A stretch of 64,000 nucleotides of DNA, from NCBI GenBank assembly GCA_903865745.1, contig CAIPKV010000079.1, positions 1 to 64,000 on the forward strand, given 5' to 3'. This stretch comes from an uncultured Verrucomicrobia subdivision 3 bacterium. Its GTDB lineage: Bacteria; Verrucomicrobiota; Verrucomicrobiia; Limisphaerales; UBA11358. Of the stretch, positions 41,586 to 50,087 are shown piece after piece; positions within the stretch are counted from its first letter, which is position 1; each line of letters starts with the position of its first letter. The translations under genes and the position numbers were made by a program. Under the pieces are notes generated by a model. That model had not been told where the DNA came from, did no database searches, and saw only the letters and a program-made list of their open reading frames with translations.

Positions 41586-42710
41586 TCAGCCAGCAGCTTG
41601 CAATACCGCTGCCGCCACGCGCTCTACGTCAATGTTCTTCATGCAGCGAAAATCAATCGGGCATGCGCGCAGAAAGCAGGGCGAGCAGGGCGCGTTTGAT
41701 TGAATCAAATGGTTGCGTGCGTCGCCCGGTAAACCTGGCCCGGTCAACTCTGGTGACGTGCTGCCGAATGGCACCACGACCGGCGTGCCGAGCGCGGCCG
41801 CAACATGCATTGGGCCGGTGTCGTTTGTGAGCAGCACCCGGCAGGTTTTTAGCAGCGCCATTAGCTCGTGGAGGGAAGTCTGGCCGCAGTAGTTTTTAAT
41901 TATGAATTTTGAGTTTTGAATTTCAGATTCAATCTGCGTGGCTAACTGGAGGTCGCCTTTACCGCCAAACAATAGCCAGACGCAGTCTGTCCGCCGTGAG
42001 ATCTCCTTGGCGGCGGCAATGAATTTTTCCACCGGCCAGCGTTTCGCCGGGCCGTATTCCGCACCGGGGTTCAGACCAAAAATTAGTTCGGTGGTTTTGT
42101 CCAAGCCAAACTTTTTCTTGGTCGCCTCAACTTCTTCCGGTGTCACTGCCAATTGCGGGGCTAGCGGTTCCGCGTTCGCGCCGAGCGCGCCCGCGAGGTG
42201 GAGATATTCGTAGATTTGGTGCGAAGCTGGTAAAAGTTTTGGGTTTTGGGTTGTGAGTTTTGAGTGGCCGGAAACAAGGGAACGGATTTCTGCCGGAGTC
42301 CGCTTTTGCATTTTCACCGCGCCCACGCGTGGCGTAACAGCCTGCGTTAGGAAGATATTTCGCCATGGCCTCTCATAGCCGATGCGCTGCGGAATATTGG
42401 CTAGGTAAACTTCGATGCCCGAGCGCGGCGAGTTGGGCAGCACTAGCGCGAGGTCGAACTTTCCGGCGCGCAGCTTTTTGCCGATAGCGAAAACATTTTC
42501 ATCGGGCGCAAAGGAAATAGTTTCGTCCACCGCTGGATGATGCAGCCATAGCTCCCGCAGTTTTTCCGGCGTCAGCAGCGCAATGTGCGCATTGGGAAAC
42601 TTTTCGCGCAGCCGCAACAGCGCGGGCGTAGTCATCACGGCATCGCCCAGCCAATTGGTGCCGCGCACTAGAATCCGGCGAGGGTGGAGGATGGTAGCTG
42701 GCGGATTCAC
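41586..42710 (-). CDS. waaF: ADP-heptose:LPS heptosyltransferase (GT9, WaaF-like)
   Basis: A 374-residue GT9 enzyme that adds heptose to the LPS inner core. Family motifs are RILVRGTNWLGDAVM at the start, GLNPGAEYGPAKRWP in the middle and NDTGPMHVAAALGTPVV near the end. Two stretches look inserted: NSKFIIKN (plus strand 41890-41930) and SKLTTQNPKLL (42231-42267). Both are encoded by A/T-rich repetitive DNA of the same TTTTGAATTTTGAG style found between genes, and both keep the frame. The start overlaps the acyltransferase stop by ATGA. The C-terminal Cys-rich end (NAPCSPCFLRACP) is normal for the family. Confidence 0.85.
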   Translation of the reverse strand: MNPPATILHPRRILVRGTNWLGDAVMTTPALLRLREKFPNAHIALLTPEKLRELWLHHPAVDETISFAPDENVFAIGKKLRAGKFDLALVLPNSPRSGIEVYLANIPQRIGYERPWRNIFLTQAVTPRVGAVKMQKRTPAEIRSLVSGHSKLTTQNPKLLPASHQIYEYLHLAGALGANAEPLAPQLAVTPEEVEATKKKFGLDKTTELIFGLNPGAEYGPAKRWPVEKFIAAAKEISRRTDCVWLLFGGKGDLQLATQIESEIQNSKFIIKNYCGQTSLHELMALLKTCRVLLTNDTGPMHVAAALGTPVVVPFGSTSPELTGPGLPGDARNHLIQSNAPCSPCFLRACPIDFRCMKNIDVERVAAAVLQAAG

Positions 42711-43621
42711 GCGAAAACTTCGGGCTTTGGACTTTGAACTTTCGTTTCAACCGGTTTCCAGCGGCGGTGGACCCAGAACCAGTTCGCCGGGTCGCGGCGC
42801 ACAGCCTTTTCAAACTCCGTATTCACGTCCCGCATGATGTCGGCGGTGGATCGCGGCTCGCCGTTTACGCGCGTCGGAATTTCCTCGCCCACCTCGATGC
42901 GCCATTTCGCCAGTCCCGTGCGATAGCAGATGGCGGTGTGCAAAGGACAGTTGTAGCGCAGTGAAAAAACGGCGGGCGCGGCGGAAGTCGAGCAATCGCG
43001 TCCGAAGAATGGCAGACGCAATCCGTTCGGCCCCGCGTGTTGGTCTGCGAGCAGGCCGAGCAGCAGGCCGGTGTCGCTCATCGCGGCGCGCAGCGCGGAA
43101 GCTTCGGTGCGCCGCTCGTAGAAGCGCGTGCTGGAAGTGTTGCGCAGGGCGACGAGCAGCCGGTTCAGGGCCGGCTGGTTCAGACCGCGATAGGTTGCCG
43201 CGCATTTGAATATGGGTACGAATTGTCCGAACCGGGCATAGAGCTCGAAGTTACCGAAATGGCCGATGGCGACGACGCGGCTTTGCGGGCCGTCATCTTT
43301 TTTGAATTCCAGAATCTTCTCCGCACCGACAAACTCAAAGTGTGGCAGCATTTGCAGCGGGCTCATCCCGGCGGTCTTGATGGCGCTGGCATAGTTTTCG
43401 CCAATGCGCCGGAAGTTCTCGCGGGCAATCTCCCGGATTTCCGTCGCGGACTTTTCCGGAAATGCCCGCGTCAAATTATCTATCGTCACGCGCCGGTAGC
43501 GGGCGGTCAGGAAGAACGCCAGGCCGCCGCCCGCGCGGCCGAGCCGGGCCACCACGCGGATAGGCAACGCCTGTATCACCGCGATGACGCTGCGTGCGAC
43601 CCAATAAATCACCGTATTCAT
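42707..43621 (-). CDS. lpxL: Lipid A acyltransferase (LpxL/HtrB family)
   Basis: A 304-residue membrane-associated acyltransferase from the ATG at 43621, which shares one base with the lpxK stop; a TTG upstream is less likely. The motif GHFGNFE fits the H-x4-D/E signature, and LLGLLADQHAGPNG and the C-terminal PANWFWVHRRWK are typical. It transfers a secondary acyl chain to Kdo-lipid A or an equivalent. The C-terminus carries a short odd tail (KVQSPKPEVFA) encoded by the same repetitive A/T-rich style as the waaF insertions. Confidence 0.85.
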   Translation of the reverse strand: MNTVIYWVARSVIAVIQALPIRVVARLGRAGGGLAFFLTARYRRVTIDNLTRAFPEKSATEIREIARENFRRIGENYASAIKTAGMSPLQMLPHFEFVGAEKILEFKKDDGPQSRVVAIGHFGNFELYARFGQFVPIFKCAATYRGLNQPALNRLLVALRNTSSTRFYERRTEASALRAAMSDTGLLLGLLADQHAGPNGLRLPFFGRDCSTSAAPAVFSLRYNCPLHTAICYRTGLAKWRIEVGEEIPTRVNGEPRSTADIMRDVNTEFEKAVRRDPANWFWVHRRWKPVETKVQSPKPEVFA

Positions 43622-44793
43622 TAGCGGAAACAAATTTTACGGACGCAATCCTGAAAATCGTTCGCGCCGGCCACGATTTTAATTTCCACGCGCATGAAAT
43701 AAAACGGCACGTCGCGCCGGTCGATCTTCGGGAAGCGCACCGCATCCTTCTGCGTCGTGACGATGATTTCCGCCTGCCGCTTTTTGGCGCGGTTGATGGC
43801 GTTGAGAATTTCCTGTTGCGTGAACCGGTGATGGTCGGCGAAGCGTTTGGAGTAAACGAGTTCGCTGCCTAGCTTCACGAGGCTTTGCTCAAAACTCTCC
43901 GGTTGCGCGATGCCGCTCAAGGACGCCACTTTTTTGCCCGAGAGCAATTCCAACCCTTTGCGTTCGCCGGTAAAAACGTCTTCGAAATAAAGCGGCTGGT
44001 GGATGCACTCAATGACCGCCGCCTTCGGATTCAAGGCCGCAATGCGCTCGCGCAGCGCGGCGGTTTTGCCATCGCTCTTCGTGATGAAGATTGTGTGGGC
44101 GCGCGCGAGGTGCGACGGCGGTTCGCGCAAGGTACCGCGCGGCAGCAGATGCTCATTGCCGAACGGCTGCTGGCGATCGATCAGCACCACATCATGGCGG
44201 CGACCGCGCAAGTCCCAGTATTGAAACCCATCGTCGAGCAGCAGCGTATCGCAGCCATATTTCTCAATGGCGTACCGCCCGCTTTTCACGCGGTCCTTAT
44301 CCACCAGCACGACGACATCCTTCAAGTTCGACGCGAGCATGTAGGGCTCGTCGCCGGCCATTTCAGAATCCAGCAGCAGCGATTTGCCATCCGACACCAC
44401 GCGCGGTGGCGTCTGGTCCTCGCGCAACAGAATTTTGTTCAGCAGTTTGATGTGCAGCGGTGCCGGTTTGGAACGGTAACCGCGCGAGAGAATGGCGACA
44501 TTGCGGCCGGCATCGCGGAGTTCGCGGGCGAATTTTTCCACGACCGGCGTTTTGCCGGTGCCGCCGACCGTGAGGTTGCCGATGGCAATGACTTGGACGC
44601 CCAGCGTCTTATCGCGGAGAATGCGGAAGTTGTAAAGCCAGCGGCGAACTTTTACGGCCACCTGAAAGAGCTTCGAACTGCCGAACAACAATGCGCGGGT
44701 GAGGTTGGCCTTCCAATCGTGACGTTCGTCGAAGATGACTTCTAGGACAAAAGTTTCAACCGTTTCGGTCCAGGCACGGAAAGTTTCACGCAT
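43621..44793 (-). CDS. lpxK: Tetraacyldisaccharide 4'-kinase (LpxK)
   Basis: A 390-residue inner-membrane kinase that adds the 4'-phosphate to the lipid A precursor. The P-loop lies in IGNLTVGGTGKTPVV (about 70-84). Other family segments are LSRGYRSK, DEPYMLA, LLDDGFQ and PRGTLREP, and the C-terminus carries a TTQKDAVRFP motif. An N-terminal amphipathic or membrane segment precedes it. It is the first gene of the minus-strand operon lpxK-lpxL-waaF-cysE. Confidence 0.95.
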   Translation of the reverse strand: MRETFRAWTETVETFVLEVIFDERHDWKANLTRALLFGSSKLFQVAVKVRRWLYNFRILRDKTLGVQVIAIGNLTVGGTGKTPVVEKFARELRDAGRNVAILSRGYRSKPAPLHIKLLNKILLREDQTPPRVVSDGKSLLLDSEMAGDEPYMLASNLKDVVVLVDKDRVKSGRYAIEKYGCDTLLLDDGFQYWDLRGRRHDVVLIDRQQPFGNEHLLPRGTLREPPSHLARAHTIFITKSDGKTAALRERIAALNPKAAVIECIHQPLYFEDVFTGERKGLELLSGKKVASLSGIAQPESFEQSLVKLGSELVYSKRFADHHRFTQQEILNAINRAKKRQAEIIVTTQKDAVRFPKIDRRDVPFYFMRVEIKIVAGANDFQDCVRKICFR

Positions 44794-44822
44794 TACCGCT
44801 TAATGTGCCAAGTCTGAAGCCG

Positions 44823-44900
44823 GTTTTGAATTTTTAATTTTGAGTTTTTAATGAAGCTGCCGCGCTCAAGTTATGAGTTGTGGGTTATGTGTGATGAGTT
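44823..44900. repeat. A/T-rich GAGTTTTGAAT-type low-complexity repeats
   Basis: Just upstream of lpxK lie TTTTGAATTTTTAATTTTG (44823-44841) and then GTTATGAGTTGTGGGTTATG-type copies up to 44900. These words match the DNA that forms the two insertions in waaF and the tail of lpxL. They appear to be a dispersed repetitive sequence; their function is unknown. Confidence 0.55.
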
Positions 44901-44912
44901 GAAGCGGGGAAC

Positions 44913-44950
44913 ATTACCGCGAAATACACGAAATACGCGAACGGGAAGGG
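44913..44950 (+). repeat. Dispersed CCGCGAAATAC repeat, left copy at array B
   Basis: TTACCGCGAAATACACG followed by AAATACGCGAACGGGAAGGGG. It is nearly identical to the copy at 30953-30990 and is inverted relative to the copy at 45637-45666, so the two bracket array B. Confidence 0.8.
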
Positions 44951-45138
44951 GAGCCCTGTTCAATAAGGAAAACCAGACTTACAACGCCAACATGACCTGG
45001 TTCTTTTCGAACGAATCTACCTTGCGCCTCTGGCTGGCAGCTTACTAACCTTTTCTTCACTCTTTTACTGCCGAAGAAACCTTTCTGGTGGCTGGTTGAA
45101 CCAAATGAGCTGTCGATTTATGGCGAACAGTTCGCCAA

Positions 45139-45485
45139 TGAACGTGGTTACCTGCCGGTTGCAGCCCTTTACCTCGCGGGTAAACGCATTTAGTTGCCGA
45201 CTAAAGAGGTTTACCTCGCCGGTAAGCGCGAATACCCGCCGGGTAAACCCGTTTATTTGCCGGGGAAACGCAATTACCCGGCGGGTAAGGGCAAATATCC
45301 TTCGGGTAAAGACGATTACCGGCGGTATAAACGTGTTTATACCTCGGGTAAACGTGTTTCCCCTCGGTATAAATGGGATTACCTGCCGGGTAAACGCGTT
45401 CACTTGCCAACTGAACGTCTTTATTCGCCGGGTAAATGGGTTTACCCACCGCTTCCAACGACTAAAATGCCGTTCAAACGGCAAA
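45139..45485. repeat. 21-bp-pitch degenerate tandem array B
   Basis: Cores of the form TAAACG (variants TGAACG, TAAGCG, GAAACG, TAAATG, CAAACG) begin every 21 bases from 45139 to 45475. Clear cores lie at 45181, 45202, 45223, 45244, 45265, 45286, 45307, 45328, 45349, 45370, 45391, 45412 and 45433; positions 45160 and 45454 are weak. There is no indel over 16 periods. The typical unit is CGGGTAAACG followed by CGTTTACCTGC. All frames stay open for long stretches because the period is a multiple of 3; these are not genes. Confidence 0.95.
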
Positions 45486-45568
45486 AAACACCACTTTTAG
45501 ACATAAACTGGCGAAATTGACATACAGGTGGCGATATTTGACCAGGTTCACCTCCACACCCAAACCAA

Positions 45569-45598
45569 AACGGCGCGAAGAGGTTTCTTCGCGCCGTT
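45569..45598 (-). terminator. Strong hairpin, probable terminator of the downstream minus-strand gene
   Basis: AACGGCGCGAAGA (45569-45581) pairs perfectly with TCTTCGCGCCGTT (45586-45598) around GGTT. On the minus strand it is followed by TTGGTTTGGG. It lies about 105 bases past the stop of the minus-strand gene at 45704-46177. Confidence 0.7.
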
Positions 45599-45636
45599 GG
45601 TGTTTCTATTACTGATTCAAAAGTCTTTCCGGTCGC

Positions 45637-45666
45637 TTTCGCGAATTTCGTGACTTTCGCGGTAAA
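45637..45666 (-). repeat. Dispersed CCGCGAAATAC repeat, right copy at array B
   Basis: Its reverse complement reads TTTACCGCGAAAGTCACG followed by AAATTCGCGAAA, differing from the left copy at 44913 by a few bases and lying in opposite orientation. Array B and the terminator hairpin lie between the two copies. Confidence 0.7.
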
Positions 45667-45703
45667 CCTTCCAGTTCAAGTGGCCATCCGCAAGGATCGA
45701 GGA

Positions 45704-46177
45704 TTAGTACCCCAGCTTGGCGACTTCTTGTTGCAAGGCGAGTTGGAACTCTTTCACGTCGGCGGCGGTCGGTTTGTAGCCCACCTGCTTGGGCACGAGG
45801 CCGAGCCGGCCGGTCTGGTCGAGATACCAGTCGGCCGTCTGGCCGTCGCTGAACGCGACCTTGCCGCTGATGACGGTTCCGGGCTTGGTAATCTGGTCCA
45901 CGGTAATGGCAACGTTGCCGGCCAAGACCTCGGCGTCGGCGTCCGCAGGCATGGGTTTGGTGGTCAACGGCGGGGCAGCGGCGGCGGGCGGCTCAACGAC
46001 TTTGGGCGGTTCGGGATCTTTCGGCGTGAGCTTCAGGTCGTCCACCAGAAAACGGGCTTCCATGTAAGTCAGCTTGAGGCCGAATTCGGCGGCGAGCCGA
46101 TTCTGGATTTCGGAAAGTTTGGCACCGCCGCCAATCCATTGGGAGACGGCGAGTCGCTGGGCTTCATCTAATTTCAT
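45704..46177 (-). CDS. Unknown protein with helical N-domain and beta C-domain
   Basis: A 157-residue soluble protein. Residues 1-50 are helical (AVSQWIGGGAKLSEIQNRLAAEFG), then comes a Pro/Ala-rich linker (about 50-80), then a beta-rich domain (GKVAFSDGQTADWYLDQTGRLGL). The last residues are helical again. It may be a small two-domain scaffold. It is a single gene with a terminator downstream. I do not recognise a named family. Confidence 0.65.
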   Translation of the reverse strand: MKLDEAQRLAVSQWIGGGAKLSEIQNRLAAEFGLKLTYMEARFLVDDLKLTPKDPEPPKVVEPPAAAAPPLTTKPMPADADAEVLAGNVAITVDQITKPGTVISGKVAFSDGQTADWYLDQTGRLGLVPKQVGYKPTAADVKEFQLALQQEVAKLGY

Positions 46178-46449
46178 GTGAACAGTGTAACGAAAAATCC
46201 GGCGGAATCCAGTCTCAAGCAGGGCGGAACTGCGATGTGGTATGCGGAGTGCGCGTCATCTTGCCTGACCTGCGCAAATTCTGCATGGCGGGTGGGGGCT
46301 GCGCAGGGCTTGCGCAGTGGTTTTGGCGGATTCATTGGCAAAATAACTAGCTACCGGCTGGCACGTTCCTTGCGTAGGAGGGGTCATCCAATGGCGTCAC
46401 GCGTTTGTGCCGCCAGGGAATTAACGCAACCAACCAAAGGATAATTAAA

Positions 46450-47070
46450 ATGAAACTGAATCGTATCATCACCCTGTGTGCGATGGCGGCCACGCTCGCC
46501 ATTAGTGTTACCAGCCTGCTCGCGCAGGATAATGGCGGCGGACCCGGCGGACCCGGCGGACCCGGGGGCGGTCAAGGCGGCGGCGGTCAAGGCGGCGGCG
46601 GTCAAGGCGGCTGGCAAGGCGGCAGTCGGCGCGGTAATTTCGACCCGGCGCAAATGCAGCAGCGCATGCTGGAGCGCGTCCAAGAGGAACTTGGTTTTAC
46701 CAACGACACGGACTGGGATGCCGTGAAACCGCTCGTACAAAAGGTCATGGACGCCCGCCGCGAGGTTGGCTTTGGCGGCATGGGCCGGATGTTCGGTGGC
46801 AATCGCAATCGCGGTGGCAACAACGGCGACCAAGCCAACAACCGCCAACGTGCCGGTGGTATGTTCGGCCAGACCAGCCCGGAACAGGATGCTTTGCAGA
46901 AGGCGATTGATGACAATGCGCCTTCCGCGCAGATCAAGGATTTGCTCGCCAAATACAAAGCTTCGCAGCAGGCCAAACAGACCAAGCTCGAAGCCGCGCA
47001 GGCTGACCTCCGGGCCGTGCTCACGACCAAACAGGAAGCCCAGGCAACCCTGCTCGGTCTGTTGAATTGA
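46450..47070 (+). CDS. Secreted Gly-rich protein ahead of the type II secretion operon
   Basis: A 206-residue protein from the ATG at 46450, preceded by AAAGGATAAT. A signal peptide ends SLLAQ-D (about 26). Residues 28-55 are Gly/Gln repeats encoded by 9- and 15-base tandem repeats (GGACCCGGC and CAAGGCGGC words). The rest is helical with two low-complexity Asn/Gly stretches and a coiled-coil-like C-terminus (AKQTKLEAAQADLRAVL). It lies 27 bases before gspE in the same direction, so it may be co-expressed. Its role is not known; a secreted substrate or accessory is possible. Confidence 0.7.
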   Translation: MKLNRIITLCAMAATLAISVTSLLAQDNGGGPGGPGGPGGGQGGGGQGGGGQGGWQGGSRRGNFDPAQMQQRMLERVQEELGFTNDTDWDAVKPLVQKVMDARREVGFGGMGRMFGGNRNRGGNNGDQANNRQRAGGMFGQTSPEQDALQKAIDDNAPSAQIKDLLAKYKASQQAKQTKLEAAQADLRAVLTTKQEAQATLLGLLN

Positions 47071-47097
47071 TTCAACCGTAGAGAAAGCTGACGATCC

Positions 47098-48819
47098 ATG
47101 GCCGCCACTCAAGTTCAGGATGCCAAGCCGTTGCTGGAGCGCATGGTCGCGTCCCGGCAACTGTCTGCGCTGGATGCCGCAGTGCTCGCGAAACTGAACT
47201 TGGCCAGCGAGGAGGAGATTCTCCGCTGGCTCGCAGCCGAGTATGGCCTTGGCTATACGACGCTCGAAGATGTCGAACCAGATCGTCAGCTACTCTCGCT
47301 TTTTCCCGCGCGCATTCTGCTGAAGGAGGAACTCCTGCCGCTGAAGCGCGATAACGGCTACGTCGAAGTCGCGACGAGCCGGCTGTTTGCCACGCAAGGT
47401 TTTGATGCGCTCAAAACCTTGACCGGCCTGAACCTCAAGCCGGTGCTCGCCACCACCGAGGCCATTCAGCGCGAAATCAAAAAACGTCTCGGCGTCGGCG
47501 CCGACACCATCGGCACGCTCGATGAGGAAAAGACGATTCAAGTCGTTGACGAGAATGCTGAGAACACGGATCTCGATTCCGGCGAAGAGGACGAGGCGTC
47601 CATCATCCGTTTTGTTAATCAGGTATTGAAAGACGCGATTGAATTGCGCGCATCGGACATCCACCTCGAACCGTTTGAGGACGAATTTAAGATTCGTTAT
47701 CGTATTGACGGCGAGTTGCAGGACACGGCAGTGCCGCCGCAGCTCAAACAATTTCAACCGGCCATCGTCTCGCGTATCAAGATATTGAGCCATCTCAATA
47801 TTGCGGAAAAACGTTTGCCACAGGACGGCCGCATCAAGGTGCGCATCGACCAGGCCGAAGTGGACATCCGCGTTTCCATCATTCCGATGTTGCATGGTGA
47901 GGCCGTGGTGATGCGTCTACTGCGGCAGAATTCCACGCTGCGCGGTTTGGCCGAAATCGGCATGAACCAGCGTGAGTTGGAACATTTCCAGCACGTACTT
48001 AGTTTGCCGCACGGTATTATCTTGGTCACCGGCCCGACCGGTTCCGGCAAAACCTCCACGCTCTACACCGCACTGAACGAGATTAATGATGCCGTCCGCA
48101 AAATTATCACCGTGGAAGATCCGGTGGAATATCAGCTCAAAGGTGTTAACCAGATTCAAGTCAACGAAAAGTCCGGCCTGACCTTTGCGCGCGGGTTGCG
48201 CTCCATTTTACGCCATGACCCGGATGTGATTCTCATCGGCGAAATCCGCGATGCGGAAACCGCGCAGATCGCGGTGCAGGCGTCGCTCACCGGTCACTTG
48301 GTTTTTTCCACGCTGCACACCAACGACGCGCCGGGCGCGCTCACCCGCCTCGTGGACATGGGCGTCGAGCCGTATCTTGTCGCCTCTTCGCTCGAAGCCG
48401 TCCTCGCGCAGCGCCTCGTCCGCGTGCTGTGTCCGCATTGCAAGCAGCCGGATAATTCGGTCCGGGCGCAATCCTTCAAAACCAAGCTGGGTATCTCGGC
48501 GGATAAAATTATTTACAAGTCTGCCGGCTGCCGCGAATGCCGTAACACCGGATTCTTTGGCCGGCACGCGATTTTTGAGTGGATGGATACCGACGAAGAA
48601 ATCCGTCAGCTGATTTTGAAGAGCGCTTCCACCGATCAAATCCGCGCTGCCGCACGTAACGCCGGCATGCGCACGCTGGCTGAAGACGGCTGGCGCCTGG
48701 TCGCCGCCGGCGTCACGACGGTCGAGGAAGTGTTGAGCGTCACTACGGCCAAAGAAGTCGAGAGCGCCACGAAAAATCAGGCTGGAGCTTCCGCTGCGAG
48801 TATCGCGGTGGCGGCGTAA
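47098..48819 (+). CDS. gspE: Type II secretion ATPase GspE (PilB-like)
   Basis: A 573-residue cytoplasmic ATPase. It has an N-terminal T2SSE domain, an Asp box (RASDIHLEP), Walker A (GPTGSGKTS, about 312-320), Walker B (ILIGEIRD), a His box (HTNDAPG) and the zinc-binding tetracysteine loop Cys445xxCys448...Cys478xxCys481. It powers pseudopilus assembly with GspF and GspL. The length and tetracysteine fit GspE/PilB and not the retraction ATPase PilT. It is followed 11 bases later by gspF. Confidence 0.95.
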   Translation: MAATQVQDAKPLLERMVASRQLSALDAAVLAKLNLASEEEILRWLAAEYGLGYTTLEDVEPDRQLLSLFPARILLKEELLPLKRDNGYVEVATSRLFATQGFDALKTLTGLNLKPVLATTEAIQREIKKRLGVGADTIGTLDEEKTIQVVDENAENTDLDSGEEDEASIIRFVNQVLKDAIELRASDIHLEPFEDEFKIRYRIDGELQDTAVPPQLKQFQPAIVSRIKILSHLNIAEKRLPQDGRIKVRIDQAEVDIRVSIIPMLHGEAVVMRLLRQNSTLRGLAEIGMNQRELEHFQHVLSLPHGIILVTGPTGSGKTSTLYTALNEINDAVRKIITVEDPVEYQLKGVNQIQVNEKSGLTFARGLRSILRHDPDVILIGEIRDAETAQIAVQASLTGHLVFSTLHTNDAPGALTRLVDMGVEPYLVASSLEAVLAQRLVRVLCPHCKQPDNSVRAQSFKTKLGISADKIIYKSAGCRECRNTGFFGRHAIFEWMDTDEEIRQLILKSASTDQIRAAARNAGMRTLAEDGWRLVAAGVTTVEEVLSVTTAKEVESATKNQAGASAASIAVAA

Positions 48820-48830
48820 TTAATTATTTC

Positions 48831-50075
48831 ATGCCTACGTTTTCCTACAAAGCCCTGAAGTCCGACGGCAAAATTGCCGAGGGCGTGCTGGAAGCCGCCG
48901 GTCGCCCCGATGCGCTACGCCAGATGGAAACGCTGGGACTGCGTCCGGTCAACTTGTCGGAAAAGAGTTCTGCCGCAAGAAAGGGTTCCGCTGCGCCGGG
49001 ATCGTTGGGAAATATAACTTTTGATTTCGCGTCCAAAAAAGTTTCCGCAAAGGAATTAGAGAACTTCACCCGGCTGCTGTCGAGTCTGCTCGCGGCGGGC
49101 GTGCCGTTGAGCCGCGCGCTAGTGATTCTGCATAAGGAAGCCACCGCGCCAGCCGCGAAGACAAAGTGGAAGGAAATCCACGACCTCGTGGTGGACGGCA
49201 TGTCACTGGCCAATGCGATGGCGAAATCTCCGGAGACTTTTCCGCGTGTTTATGTCGCAATGGTCGAAGCCGGTGAGGCAGGCGGTTTTCTCGATGTGGT
49301 GCTGGCGCAGATAGCGGATTTTCAGACCCGCGAAAAAGAGCTGAAATCCAAGGTGCTGACGGCGATGATTTATCCGCTAATACTCCTGTTTCTCGCGCTG
49401 GTAGTGCTGACGGTATTGCTAGTGTTCTTCATTCCGAAGTTTCAAAAAGTGTTTGCCAGCGTTCATGGTTCGCTGCCGCTCATCACTCAGCTTGTCATTG
49501 GCTTGAGTACTTTGGTGCGGTCGTATGGTTTTTTTGTGGTGTTAGGAATCGTCGCCATCGGTTTTCTGGTGCGTGCCTGGTTTGTTTCGGAAAAGGGCAA
49601 GCGCATGTGGGAAGGGCTTGTTTTGAAATCGCCGCTGGTTGGCCCGCTCAACGCGCAGTTTGCGATGGCGCGGTTCTGCCGGATGCTCGGCACACTCCTC
49701 GGTGCCGGCGTGCCGCTGGTGCAGGGCCTGAACGTTGCGCGCAAATCCATCGGCAACCAGATTCTGGTAGATGCGGTCGGCCAGTCCATCGAACGCGTGC
49801 AGCAGGGTGGTCGGCTCGGCCAAAGTCTGGGCGATTGCAAAATTCTTTTCTCCGGCTCGGTGCTGGAAATGATTTCCGTTGCGGAAGAAAGCGGCAAACT
49901 CGACGTCGAATTGGTACGCGTCGCCGGTGTTACGGAGTTTGACCTGGACCGGAATTTGAAGACCGCCGTGGCCTTTGCCGAGCCGCTGATGCTGTTTCTC
50001 ATCGCGGGTTTTATCGGCATCATTTTCATCAGCATGCTGCTGCCTATTTTCTCTTTGCAGGATTACATCAAATAA
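48831..50075 (+). CDS. gspF: Type II secretion inner-membrane platform protein GspF
   Basis: A 414-residue protein with the two GspF repeats (LENFTRLLSSLLAAGVPLSRAL near residue 82 and FCRMLGTLLGAGVPLVQGL near 283), each followed by helices. Three membrane segments are visible, the last at the C-terminus (PLMLFLIAGFIGIIFISMLLPIF). The N-terminus (FSYKALKSDGKIAEGVLEA) is the usual PilC/GspF start. It organises GspE and the pseudopilus. Confidence 0.95.
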   Translation: MPTFSYKALKSDGKIAEGVLEAAGRPDALRQMETLGLRPVNLSEKSSAARKGSAAPGSLGNITFDFASKKVSAKELENFTRLLSSLLAAGVPLSRALVILHKEATAPAAKTKWKEIHDLVVDGMSLANAMAKSPETFPRVYVAMVEAGEAGGFLDVVLAQIADFQTREKELKSKVLTAMIYPLILLFLALVVLTVLLVFFIPKFQKVFASVHGSLPLITQLVIGLSTLVRSYGFFVVLGIVAIGFLVRAWFVSEKGKRMWEGLVLKSPLVGPLNAQFAMARFCRMLGTLLGAGVPLVQGLNVARKSIGNQILVDAVGQSIERVQQGGRLGQSLGDCKILFSGSVLEMISVAEESGKLDVELVRVAGVTEFDLDRNLKTAVAFAEPLMLFLIAGFIGIIFISMLLPIFSLQDYIK

Positions 50076-50087
50076 AATCAAAACGTT

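Noticed and set aside
45065-45520. Several overlapping frames on both strands across array B
   Set aside because: Same reason: open in multiple frames because the unit length is a multiple of three.
46540-46620. 9- and 15-base tandem repeats as a mobile or regulatory repeat
   Set aside because: They are inside a real secreted protein gene and simply encode its Gly/Gln stretch.
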